Source: Actinokineospora alba (GTDB lineage Bacteria; Actinomycetota; Actinomycetes; Mycobacteriales; Pseudonocardiaceae). Taken from it: 64,000 bases of DNA. The notes beneath the pieces are model-generated. The model saw only the letters and a program-made list of their open reading frames with translations. It searched no databases and was not told the origin of the DNA. The translations under genes were made by a program, and so were the position numbers. Position 1 is the stretch's first letter. Every line of letters begins with the position of its first letter. The stretch spans positions 186,001 to 250,000 of the forward strand of contig NZ_SNXU01000001.1 of the NCBI RefSeq assembly GCF_004362515.1, written 5' to 3'. Below are positions 25,545 through 33,796 of the stretch, one piece after another.

Positions 25545-26626
25545 CAGATCACCGCGGCCCGCACCGACAGCACGTCCGGCAGGTGCGCGGCGACCTGCGT
25601 CCAGTGCTCGCCGCCGTCTCGGCTGGCGTAGACCTCGCCGGACCGGGAACCGAAGTACACGCCCGCCTCGTCGGCGTCGTCGACGCACATCGCGTCGCGC
25701 ATGACCGCGCTCCAGAAGTCGTCGGGAAGGCCGTCGCCGAGCGCGGTCCAACTGGAGCCCGCGTCGTCGCTGCGGTAGACCCGGCAACGGCCGTCGGGCG
25801 GGAAGCGCATCGAGTCCGCGGTCAGCGGGAAGTTGAAGATCGTGTCCGGCTGGTGCGGGTGCACGACCATCGCGAAGCCGAAGTCGCTGGGCAGGCCGTC
25901 GGCGATCGATTGCCACGTCTTGGCGTTGTCGTCGCTGCGATAGACACCGTGGTGGTTCTGCGCGTAGAAGCGGTCGGGCCGGTCGGGATGCTGGGCGATC
26001 TTGTGGACGCACTGCCCGAACTCGGGGTACGGGTCGGGAAGGAAGTAGGCCTTGATGCCGTCGTTGCTCGCGTCGAAGGACTTGCCGCCGTCGGCGCTGA
26101 CGTAGACACCGCCGGTCGACATCGCGACCGTGATCCGGCCTGCCTCGGTCGGGTGCGGGATGACCGAGTGGACCGCCATGCCGCCGAAGCCGGGCGTCCA
26201 CTTCTCGCGGTGCGGGTGGTCCCACAGGCCGCGGACGAGTTGGTAGTTCACGCCGCCGTCGTCGGAGCGGAACAGCGCGGACGGCTCGACCCCCGCGTAG
26301 ACCACGTCCGGTTCACTGGCAGGCCCGGGGGCGATCTGCCAGACCCGCGCGAGCGCTGTCTCGGTGTCCTCGGGGAACGCGACCGGCGCGTGGTCGGGCT
26401 CGGACCAGGTGGCGCCGAGGTCGTCGCTGATCGCGACGCTCGGCCCCCAGTGCTCGGACGTGACCGCGGCCAGCAGCCTCGGTGTGGCGCGTCGGGTGTC
26501 GATGGCGACGGCGTAGACGTCGGTCATCGGGTGGTGCGGACCGGTTGTCTCCCAGTCCCCACCGGAGTTGGTCGCGAGGAACAGCCCCTTGCGTGTCCCT
26601 ATCGCGAGCAGCACCTTCTGTGTCAT
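25544..26626 (-). CDS. BNR/Asp-box repeat beta-propeller protein
   Basis: 360 residues with repeated Asp-box motifs: SDDLGATW, SDDGGVNY, SADGGKSF, SDDNAKTW, SDDAGSSW and SRDGGEHW, evenly spread as in sialidase-like or VPS10/YCF48-like propellers. No signal peptide and no sialidase catalytic FRIP motif, so the common label exo-alpha-sialidase would be misleading. It begins MTQKVLLAIGTRKGLFLATN. Coupled by stop/start overlap to the sulfur carrier-like gene, which suggests a shared pathway. A cytoplasmic scaffold or unknown enzyme is most likely. Confidence 0.85.
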   Translation of the reverse strand: MTQKVLLAIGTRKGLFLATNSGGDWETTGPHHPMTDVYAVAIDTRRATPRLLAAVTSEHWGPSVAISDDLGATWSEPDHAPVAFPEDTETALARVWQIAPGPASEPDVVYAGVEPSALFRSDDGGVNYQLVRGLWDHPHREKWTPGFGGMAVHSVIPHPTEAGRITVAMSTGGVYVSADGGKSFDASNDGIKAYFLPDPYPEFGQCVHKIAQHPDRPDRFYAQNHHGVYRSDDNAKTWQSIADGLPSDFGFAMVVHPHQPDTIFNFPLTADSMRFPPDGRCRVYRSDDAGSSWTALGDGLPDDFWSAVMRDAMCVDDADEAGVYFGSRSGEVYASRDGGEHWTQVAAHLPDVLSVRAAVI

Positions 26627-26676
26627 CGGGCACCTCCGTAAGTGACCCGCGCCACGTTACGCCCGAGCACCGACAG

Positions 26677-27714
26677 CTACCAGGATTCCGGCGGCTCCAC
26701 AAAGGCTTTGCCCAGGTCACGAACCTGCTTGAGGGCGGCGCGTACCCATCCGGCTGACGCTCCGGCGAGGCCGCAGGCAGGCGTGACGACGGTGTGCGAG
26801 GCGAGGATCGAACGCGGGAAGCCGAGCCGGTCGACCAGCCGCAGCGCGGGCTCGGCGGCCTCGCGCAGCGACAGCCGCTCGCGCGGCTCCGTCCCGGGGA
26901 CCAACCCGAGGAACATGGACACGCCCGCGTCCCACGCCTCGCCGAGATCGTCGGACAGCGACGCCGGGATTCCGTCGAGCAGAGCGGCGTCCAGGGCGAG
27001 TGCGCCCGCGCCCGCTTCACGAAGCAAACCGATCGGGGGACGCGGAGCGCAACAGTGGACTATGACCGGATTGCCGGTAGCGGCACGTGCCGCGTCGATC
27101 AGCTTCGACAGCACGTCGCGCGCGTCATGAATGGGAACCGACGGCACGGTGCCGTAGCCCGACGGCGTGGGCAGCGCGCCCGCGAGGACGGTCGGCAGAC
27201 TCGGCTCGTCGAACTGGACGACCACCTCGGCCCCGGTCCGTTTGCGCACCTCTGCGACATGCAGGGCGAGACCCTCCGCGAGCGACTCGCCGAACTCCCG
27301 GCGCGCCCCGAGATCGGTCAGGACGCGGTGGCCCCGGTGCAGTTCGACGCCCGCCATCAGCGTCCACGGCCCGGCAACCTGGACCTTGAACACGGCGGGT
27401 GCTTCGCCCGCGCGCCCGATCGCGTCCTCGACAGCGTCGAGGTCCCAGCGCAGCAGGTCGACCCCGCGGCGGTGGTCCCGGCCGGGGTGGGCGGCGACCC
27501 GGTAGCCCGAGGGCACCAGTTCGACCGCCAGGTCGACGAGCAGGGCGGCGGTCCGGCCGATCATGTCGGCGCCGAGTCCGCGGGCGGGCAGTTCCGGCAG
27601 GTGCGGCAGGTCGGGCAGCTCACCGAGGACGACTGTGGCGGCCTCGGCGGGATCGTCGCCGGGCAGCGAGCCGATACCGGTGGCGGCTCCGTGCGGCCAT
27701 GGTGCGTTCGTCAC
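26677..27714 (-). CDS. MetE C-terminal-like protein (Rv3015c type)
   Basis: 345 residues related to the C-terminal half of cobalamin-independent methionine synthase. Visible are ATGIGSLPG near the N-terminus, QFDEPSLP, the zinc-site-like VIVHCC and the late TPACGLAG cysteine. The glutamate ligand position appears as Asp (ALALDAA). The N-terminal half of MetE is absent, so it is not a complete classical MetE. The M. tuberculosis homologue stands directly upstream of ligA. GTG at 27714 gives the length expected for the family; an ATG at 27750 adds 12 unlikely residues. Confidence 0.8.
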   Translation of the reverse strand: MTNAPWPHGAATGIGSLPGDDPAEAATVVLGELPDLPHLPELPARGLGADMIGRTAALLVDLAVELVPSGYRVAAHPGRDHRRGVDLLRWDLDAVEDAIGRAGEAPAVFKVQVAGPWTLMAGVELHRGHRVLTDLGARREFGESLAEGLALHVAEVRKRTGAEVVVQFDEPSLPTVLAGALPTPSGYGTVPSVPIHDARDVLSKLIDAARAATGNPVIVHCCAPRPPIGLLREAGAGALALDAALLDGIPASLSDDLGEAWDAGVSMFLGLVPGTEPRERLSLREAAEPALRLVDRLGFPRSILASHTVVTPACGLAGASAGWVRAALKQVRDLGKAFVEPPESW

Positions 27715-27777
27715 CAGGCCAGTGTGGTCGATCAGGCGACGCCGACGCACACCGACCGGCCGCGGTTAGCATGACTC

Positions 27778-28668
27778 GTGGACCGCAGTGAAGTAATCAA
27801 GGCCGCCGACCGCATCGCGCCGCACCTCCGCCGCACCCCACTGCTTCGCTCCGAAGTGGACGGTCGGCGGGTGGTCCTCAAACTCGAGCACCTGCAGCGC
27901 ACCGGCTCGTTCAAGTTCCGCGGTGCGCTCAACGCGCTGCTCGGCGGTGAGCGCCCCGAGACGGTGGTGACCGCGTCGGGCGGCAACCACGGGCTCGCCG
28001 TGGCCACGGCGGCACGGGTGCTCGGCATTCCCGCGACCGTGTACGTCCCCGCGTCCGTCCCACCGGCGAAGGCTCGGCGGATCGAGGCGGCGGGCGCGAA
28101 GCTGATCATGGGCGGCGACTCGTACGGCGAGGCCTCCGCGGCGGCGCTGGCCGAGGCGAACAGCACCGGCGCGCTCTACGTGCCCGCGTACGACCATCCG
28201 CTGGTCATCGCCGGCCAGGGCACCTGCGCGGCCGAAGCGATCGCGGATGCCCCCGACATCGACACGTTCGTGGTGGCGGTCGGCGGCGGCGGGCTGGCCT
28301 CCGGCACCGTGCTGGGCGGCGGCAGGCCCGTGGTCGCGGTCGAACCCGAGAACTGCCAGGCCATGCACAACGCGTTCGCCGCGGGCCACCCCGTCGACTC
28401 GACGGTCGACTCGGTCGCCGCGTCCGCGCTCGGCGCGACCCGGGCAGGCGACCTCACGTTCGAGATCCTCCGGTCCGCGGGAGCAACGTCGGTGCTGGTC
28501 AGCGACGACGAGCTGCTCGCCGCGCGCGACCGGCTGTGGGAGGAGTTCCGGCTGGCCGTCGAACCCGCCGCCGCCGTGCCGTTCGCCGCGTGGCTCGCCG
28601 GGCGGGTGCCCGGCGAGCTCGCCTGCGTCATCGTCTGCGGCGCCAACACCGAGTGGTCACCGAGCTAA
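27778..28668 (+). CDS. PLP-dependent serine/threonine dehydratase-like enzyme
   Basis: 296 residues of PLP fold type II. The cofactor lysine is in TGSFKFRGAL, the phosphate-binding or substrate loop is SGGNHGLAVA, and the glycine-rich loop is VGGGGLASG. There is no C-terminal ACT domain, so it is the short catabolic or racemase-like type: threonine/serine dehydratase, serine racemase or a hydroxyaspartate lyase. GTG start at 27778. It is an isolated plus-strand gene whose stop overlaps the convergent permease stop. Confidence 0.88.
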   Translation: MDRSEVIKAADRIAPHLRRTPLLRSEVDGRRVVLKLEHLQRTGSFKFRGALNALLGGERPETVVTASGGNHGLAVATAARVLGIPATVYVPASVPPAKARRIEAAGAKLIMGGDSYGEASAAALAEANSTGALYVPAYDHPLVIAGQGTCAAEAIADAPDIDTFVVAVGGGGLASGTVLGGGRPVVAVEPENCQAMHNAFAAGHPVDSTVDSVAASALGATRAGDLTFEILRSAGATSVLVSDDELLAARDRLWEEFRLAVEPAAAVPFAAWLAGRVPGELACVIVCGANTEWSPS

Positions 28669-29975
28669 GCGCGCATCACTGTCGCGATCGGAATGCGCGC
28701 CGCTCGGATCGCGGGAAGCAAACCGCCGAGGACACCGGCGGCGAGACCCGCGATCACTCCCGCGACCCCGGCCTGCCACGGGAACGCGAGGTCGGCCCCC
28801 ATCGTCTCGAACCGGCCGCCGAGCACCATCGGCGCCAATTTGAGCCCGACGGCCCCGACACCGATCGCGGCGCCCGCCGTCAGCATGCCGATGATCAACG
28901 TTTCCGAGAGCACGATTCCCGCCAGCAGCAGCCGTGGTGTGCCGACGGCGCGGCGCAGGGCGAACTCCTCGACGCGCTCGCCGACAGTGGCCAGACCGAC
29001 GTTGAGGATTCCCGCGACCCCGATAAGCAGGACCAGCACGGCCATCGCGAGGAAGATCATCCGCATCAGCGTGAGCTGGGATTCGATCTCCTTCTTGGAC
29101 TCGACTTGGTACGCGTGGATCTGGTCGGCGGGCGCGCCGCGGGCGGCGAGCCGAGCACGCAGCGTCTGCTCCACATCGGTCACCCCGGGCGGCATGTAGA
29201 CGGCGAATGAGTTGCGCCCGTTCTGGTTTCCAGTAGCAGGCGTGGTCCAGTTCAGCAGCTCGTCAGCCCGGACGTAAGCCGCGGGAGAGCTGTCGCCGTC
29301 GTGCACGACTCCGAGGACGCGCGGGGTCGGATTCGCCGTCGAACCCTCGATCCGCATCTCCGCGGGAATTCGGTGCTGCGTGAAGGCGGCGGCCGCTTCC
29401 CGGTTCAAGACCAGTCCCGGCGATAGCGACGGCTCGCCGGAGAAGTCGAGCCAGCGACCCGCCTCCGCGTGGAAGGGCCGGTACTGGCGGATGTCGCCGG
29501 TCAGGCCGACGAGGCGCAGTTCGATCGCCTTGCCGGGTGGAGGTGGGCCGTCATCGGACTTCTGCTCGTGGCAACCCATCTGGTCGCAGACCATCATTGC
29601 GCCGCCGTAGCCCTGGCCCGCGTACTTGAGCGGCGACCCGCCCGGGTTGATCGGCATGACCGACGGTTCGCCGATGATCGCCATGGTGCTGGTCAGGCCG
29701 ACCATCTCCGGCCTGCCGCGGAGAACCTCGGTCATGACCGGCACCGTCGCCTCGTGCGTGGGCAAGTTCAGCACGACGGTGCCGTCCTTGCCCATGCCGA
29801 GTTCGATGTCGGTGAGAAGCGCGCGGTTGGCGATCTCCGCCCCGGCTTGCACGGTGACCACCGCTAGAACGCCTAGGAACAGACTGACCATCGAGAGCAG
29901 CGTGCGCAGTTTGCGCGCGCGGATGCCTTGTCCGCCGATGATGAGCGCGGAGCGGAACCGACCGGACAGGGCCAT
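28665..29975 (-). CDS. MacB/FtsX-type ABC transporter permease
   Basis: 436 residues. One N-terminal membrane helix (RTLLSMVSLFLGVLAVVTVQA), a large extracytoplasmic domain of about 230 residues, then three C-terminal helices (AMAVLVLLIGVAGILNVGL; ETLIIGMLTAGAAIGVGAVG; AGVAGVIAGLAAGVLGGLLP), the FtsX/MacB layout. The motif EEFALRRAVGTPR is the cytoplasmic coupling loop. An insertion MVCDQMGCHEQK in the outer domain carries two cysteines that could form a disulfide. The start overlaps the ATPase stop (TGATG). Cargo unknown. Confidence 0.9.
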   Translation of the reverse strand: MALSGRFRSALIIGGQGIRARKLRTLLSMVSLFLGVLAVVTVQAGAEIANRALLTDIELGMGKDGTVVLNLPTHEATVPVMTEVLRGRPEMVGLTSTMAIIGEPSVMPINPGGSPLKYAGQGYGGAMMVCDQMGCHEQKSDDGPPPPGKAIELRLVGLTGDIRQYRPFHAEAGRWLDFSGEPSLSPGLVLNREAAAAFTQHRIPAEMRIEGSTANPTPRVLGVVHDGDSSPAAYVRADELLNWTTPATGNQNGRNSFAVYMPPGVTDVEQTLRARLAARGAPADQIHAYQVESKKEIESQLTLMRMIFLAMAVLVLLIGVAGILNVGLATVGERVEEFALRRAVGTPRLLLAGIVLSETLIIGMLTAGAAIGVGAVGLKLAPMVLGGRFETMGADLAFPWQAGVAGVIAGLAAGVLGGLLPAIRAARIPIATVMRA

Positions 29976-30673
29976 CAGGCGTACACCCCCGCCCGCTCGG
30001 TCACGAGCCTGCCGTCGGTCAGTCGCACCACGCGACCCATCCGGCTGGCGTGCGCGTGGTCGTGGGTGACCAGGACGAGCCCGCACCCACGCGCGGTCGC
30101 GGAGTGCAGGACCTCGATGACGTGGGCGCCGGTCTCTGTGTCGAGCGCGCCGGTCGGCTCGTCGGCCAGCAGGATCTTCGGTTCGCGGACCAGCGCGCGG
30201 GCGATGGCCACGCGCTGCTGCTCGCCGCCGGACATACGCTGCGGCTTCTGCTTGGCCAGGTGCGCGATGCCGACCATGTCCAGCGCCGCCATGACCTTCG
30301 CGCGCCGCTTGCGCCGCGCCGCCCAGCCCTGGCCGTTGACCAGCGCCATCGAGACGTTCTGCGCGGCGGTGAGGTGCTTGAGCAGGAAGAAGCGCTGGAA
30401 GACGAAGCCGAACTCGTCACTGCGCAGCCGCGCGGCGCGGCGCTCGGACACCCGGCTGATGTCCACCCCGCCGAGCAGGTACTGACCGCCGTCCGGCCGG
30501 TCGAACAGCCCGATCAGGCTCAGCAGCGTGCTCTTGCCGGAGCCGGAGCGGCCCAGGATCGCCACGCTCTCGCCACTGTGGACGGAGAGGTCGACGCCGG
30601 TCAGGATCGGCCGCGGTTCGCCCTGCCCCTTCAGCGTCTTGGTGAGTCCGTGCAACTCGATCAGGGGCGTCAT
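29975..30673 (-). CDS. ABC transporter ATPase, MacB/LolD type
   Basis: 232 residues with Walker A (GRSGSGKST), Q-loop (VFQRFFLL), signature (MSGGEQQRVAIARAL), Walker B (ILLADEPTGALD) and H-loop (VTHDHAHA). It energises the FtsX-type permease encoded next. Its ATG lies 2 bp after the lipoprotein adaptor stop. Exporters of this class act in drug, peptide or lipoprotein export, or in mechanotransmission. Confidence 0.95.
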   Translation of the reverse strand: MTPLIELHGLTKTLKGQGEPRPILTGVDLSVHSGESVAILGRSGSGKSTLLSLIGLFDRPDGGQYLLGGVDISRVSERRAARLRSDEFGFVFQRFFLLKHLTAAQNVSMALVNGQGWAARRKRRAKVMAALDMVGIAHLAKQKPQRMSGGEQQRVAIARALVREPKILLADEPTGALDTETGAHVIEVLHSATARGCGLVLVTHDHAHASRMGRVVRLTDGRLVTERAGVYA

Positions 30674-30674
30674 G

Positions 30675-31676
30675 TCAGGACCCCATACCGGGCTGGGCGT
30701 TCTGCTCGGGCGGGCCCGGCGGCAGATTCGGGCCGGGCACGGCCAGCGTCTCGTCGCCGGTCAGGCCGGACTTGATCTGCACGACCCGGCCGTCGGTCAG
30801 GCCGAGGACGACGTCCTTGGTCTGGCGTGCGCCGTCCGGCCCCATGACGTCGACCTTGCCGCGGCCCTGCTTGCCCGCGACCGCCTCGACCGGCGCGACG
30901 AGCACCTGCTTCGCCGTCTCGGTGATCACCTCGATGGTGGCGGCGGCTCCGTTGATCAGCTTCACGTCGGCGGGCGCGGTGCAGACCAGACGCATGCCGG
31001 TGGCCTCCGACGGCTTGCTCTGCGGCTGCTCGGCCTGCGGCTTGGGCTGCGGCGGCGGCTGCTGCGCGTTCGGGTCCGGGTTCGGCTGCTGCGGCGCGGG
31101 GTCCGGCGCGGGCGGCTCCGGGATGGTGCCCGCGGGAAGCGCGGCGATGGTGCCCAGGACACGGCAGTCGAACGGGCCGGGTCCGCTCTTGATCTGCGCA
31201 CGCACCGAGGTCAGCGCGTCGGACAGCTGGTATGCCTGCGCGCCATCGATGTCGGCCACGATGCCGTATCCGACGTGGGTCGCGGAGACGATCGGCATGC
31301 CCGTGGTCACCGACGACTTGTCCGCGACGAGGCGACCCGCGAAGACCGCGCCCGCGGGGACGTCGACGTGCGTGGGCTTGCCCGACGCCCACACCGCGCC
31401 CGCGCGAGTCGGCTTGGTGGGCGTGCTTGTCGGCGCCTTCACCTCGACGTAGCGGACCTGGCCGTCGCTCGGCGCGACGAGGCCGAAGATCGGGTTGAGC
31501 GTGACCTTGCCGGTGAGGCTGACCTTGTTGGTCAGGTCCTGTCGGGTGAGCTTGGCCGTGGTCATGGTCGTGCCGCGGTCGGCGAAGCCGGGCACGGGCG
31601 GCGGCGCGTCGGATGACGTACACCCCGCGAGGGTCAAGACGGCGGCGACGACCGCCGCGCAGATTCGTGAGTCCAC
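30675..31676 (-). CDS. lipoprotein adaptor of the ABC transporter
   Basis: 333 residues. The N-terminal lipoprotein signal ends LTLAGC (Cys19). The rest resembles membrane-fusion/HlyD-like periplasmic adaptors: TRQDLTNKVSLTGKVTLNP at the start of the barrel, and VEAVAGKQGRGKVDVMGPDG with VVLGLTDGRVVQIKSGLTGDE at the end. These flank a Pro/Gln-rich insertion (about 205-255) where the usual coiled-coil hairpin would be. GTG start at 31676. With the ATPase and permease genes it forms a MacAB-like tripartite set, here in an organism without an outer-membrane TolC partner. Confidence 0.85.
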   Translation of the reverse strand: MDSRICAAVVAAVLTLAGCTSSDAPPPVPGFADRGTTMTTAKLTRQDLTNKVSLTGKVTLNPIFGLVAPSDGQVRYVEVKAPTSTPTKPTRAGAVWASGKPTHVDVPAGAVFAGRLVADKSSVTTGMPIVSATHVGYGIVADIDGAQAYQLSDALTSVRAQIKSGPGPFDCRVLGTIAALPAGTIPEPPAPDPAPQQPNPDPNAQQPPPQPKPQAEQPQSKPSEATGMRLVCTAPADVKLINGAAATIEVITETAKQVLVAPVEAVAGKQGRGKVDVMGPDGARQTKDVVLGLTDGRVVQIKSGLTGDETLAVPGPNLPPGPPEQNAQPGMGS

Positions 31677-31717
31677 CGGTACCCCCAGAGAGTCGAATTG
31701 CCCGGTACTCGCTCAGT

Positions 31718-32635
31718 CTATACATGCAGTGAATAGTGATGTTCGCGCCACTGCTCGACCGCCATTTCCACGAAAGCGCGGACGGCGGGCTTGCGGCCGC
31801 TCTCCTCCCGCCAGACGGCGAAAACCCGCCGTGACATGGCGGGTTCGACCGGGCGGAGGCGGACGCCGTCGGGCACGTGATCGCCCGCCAGCCGGGGCAT
31901 GAGCGCCACACCGAGGCCCGCGGCGACCAGACCGAGCTGGGTGGGGAATTCGACGGCCTGATGGGCGATGTCGGGCTCGTGCCCGGCGCCGCGGAAGGTG
32001 CTCGTGAGCCAGTCGTGGCAGATGGTCCCGGCCGTGGACGCGATCCAGCGCTCACCGACGAGGTCCGACAGCGCCACAGTGGCCGCGTCGGCCAGCCGAT
32101 GGCCTGCCGGAAGGGCCACATCGATCAGGTCATGGCCGATGTCATGGGAGCGCAGGCGGTCGGAGATGGCGATCGGGACATTGACCCAGTCCTGGGCGAT
32201 CGCGAGGTCGACGTCGCCGCGGGCGAGTTGGGCGATGGCGTCATACGGTTCGACCTCCCGCAGGCCAAGACGCAGCCGCGGGTAGCGCTCGTTCATCGCC
32301 GCCAGCACCCTGGGCAGCAGCCCGCGCGCGGCGGTGGGGAACGCGGCGACGGTGAAGTCGCCGAGGACCTCGCCGCGGCGCTCCTCCAGGTCGGCCTCGG
32401 CCTGCTCGACCGCGCCGAGTATGCGTTCGGCGTGCTCCGCGAGCAGCCTGCCCTCTTCGGTGAGCCGGACCCGCCTGCCGTGCCGCTCGATGAGCACACA
32501 GCGGGCCTCGCGCTCCAGTTTCGCCATCTGCTGCGAGACCGCCGAAGGGGTCAGGTGCAGGACGTCGGCAGCCGCGGCGAGGGTGCCCTGGTCAGCGACA
32601 GTGCGCAGGACACGGAGTCGTACGAGGTCGAACAT
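31718..32635 (-). CDS. LysR-family transcriptional regulator
   Basis: 305 residues. An N-terminal winged helix-turn-helix (FDLVRLRVLRTVADQGTLAAAADVLHLTPSAVSQQMAKLE) and a LysR substrate-binding domain (from about 90: DFTVAAFPTAARGLLPRVL). The closest-looking group by sequence feel is ArgP/IciA-like or the general actinobacterial LysR set; the effector is unknown. It precedes the lipoprotein-ABC genes on the same strand by 41 bp and may regulate or be cotranscribed with them. A TAGCCT box lies 6 nt before the ATG, suggesting a leaderless mRNA. Confidence 0.93.
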   Translation of the reverse strand: MFDLVRLRVLRTVADQGTLAAAADVLHLTPSAVSQQMAKLEREARCVLIERHGRRVRLTEEGRLLAEHAERILGAVEQAEADLEERRGEVLGDFTVAAFPTAARGLLPRVLAAMNERYPRLRLGLREVEPYDAIAQLARGDVDLAIAQDWVNVPIAISDRLRSHDIGHDLIDVALPAGHRLADAATVALSDLVGERWIASTAGTICHDWLTSTFRGAGHEPDIAHQAVEFPTQLGLVAAGLGVALMPRLAGDHVPDGVRLRPVEPAMSRRVFAVWREESGRKPAVRAFVEMAVEQWREHHYSLHV

Positions 32636-32679
32636 GAAGCAAGGCTAACGCTCTTCGGGCGTCAGCCATTAGCGGAGCT

Positions 32680-33552
32680 TCAGGATACGAAGACCGTGAA
32701 CGCCCCTCGGTGGACCTGGCCGTCGCGGTTGAACTCCAGGAACAGGCGGTACTCGCCGCGTTCGCCGAACAGCGCCTGGAAGGTGAGTTCGCCGTTGATC
32801 AGCGGGGCGCCCAGCGGTTCGCGCGGGTGCAGGTGGGTGGCCGACAACAGGGCGGTGTGGAAGCCCGTCATGTGGCCGTAGGCGCCGAGGTGCGGGTCGA
32901 CGGTGTCGAGGGGCTTGCCGTCGGGGCCGCGCAGGGAGAACCGCAGGATCGTCGGCTGGCGGACGGCGACGGTGGCCGCACCCTCCGGACGCACGATTCG
33001 GTAGCCCGAACCGGCGTCGGCCTCGGCAGCGGGGGCCGGGATCTCGACGGTCGCGGTGTCACCGGCGATCGCGAAGGGCAGGCCCAGGACGACCGGGTGC
33101 GTGGTGTCCGTGGTGTTCATCGGGATGAACTCGGCGAACATCCGATACGCGCCGCCGTCGGCGATGGCGACCGCGACCTTCCAGGTGTCCCCCACGAGTT
33201 CCGGATGCAGGTGCTGGTAGCCCTGCATGTCGTCGCGGACGACGAAGAAGTGCAACTGCTTGGTGGCATTGAGCTGGAACTGGGTCTCCGGCTTCCCGGA
33301 CGGTCCCAGGATTCGGAACGCCACCGGCACCGCGTCGCCCCGGGTCGTGGGCAGGGTGACCGGCTCGAAGCGGAAGCCGTTCTCGAAGTCCGACAGCCCG
33401 TCACTGTGCGCGGCCAGCGTCATCGGCGAGCCCATGTTCTGGTGGGGCGACGTACCGGTCGAGGAGCGCATCACGACGAAGACAATCGCCACCACAGCGA
33501 CCAACACCGCCGCCCCGAGCGCGGCCCAACTGGCCCAGTGCAGCTTGCGCAT
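32680..33552 (-). CDS. membrane-anchored extracytoplasmic protein
   Basis: 290 residues. One N-terminal membrane anchor (ASWAALGAAVLVAVVAIVFVV) and an extracytoplasmic part of immunoglobulin-like beta strands: PVAFRILGPSGKPETQF, LHFFVVRDDMQGYQHLHPEL, YRMFAEFIPMNTTDTTHPVVL, LRFSLRGPDGKPLDTVDPHL. Histidine- and methionine-bearing stretches (HFFVVRDDMQGYQHLHP; GAYGHMTGFH) could bind copper, since related proteins are often near copper genes, but none is seen here. ATG at 33552 has GGAGG about 11 nt upstream. Function unknown. Confidence 0.78.
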   Translation of the reverse strand: MRKLHWASWAALGAAVLVAVVAIVFVVMRSSTGTSPHQNMGSPMTLAAHSDGLSDFENGFRFEPVTLPTTRGDAVPVAFRILGPSGKPETQFQLNATKQLHFFVVRDDMQGYQHLHPELVGDTWKVAVAIADGGAYRMFAEFIPMNTTDTTHPVVLGLPFAIAGDTATVEIPAPAAEADAGSGYRIVRPEGAATVAVRQPTILRFSLRGPDGKPLDTVDPHLGAYGHMTGFHTALLSATHLHPREPLGAPLINGELTFQALFGERGEYRLFLEFNRDGQVHRGAFTVFVS

Positions 33553-33796
33553 GCGGGCAGAACCTCCGAACCCTCGCGACCGGGACGTGGGCGAACAGCG
33601 GGTATTCACCGAATGCGTGCCGGTTTCGTCAATCAGCAGGATCTGCAGTGTCGCTGAGGGGCAAGGCGATGACAACCCGCGAACGGCTGGGTCACTCCAT
33701 GGCTGACCGGTCCCCCGAAGCCTCGGGCCGTCTGGATTCTCAGCGTTCTCAGCCGGTGGCGGATACGTTGGCGGCCGTGACGGGGAGGTGGGCGCC

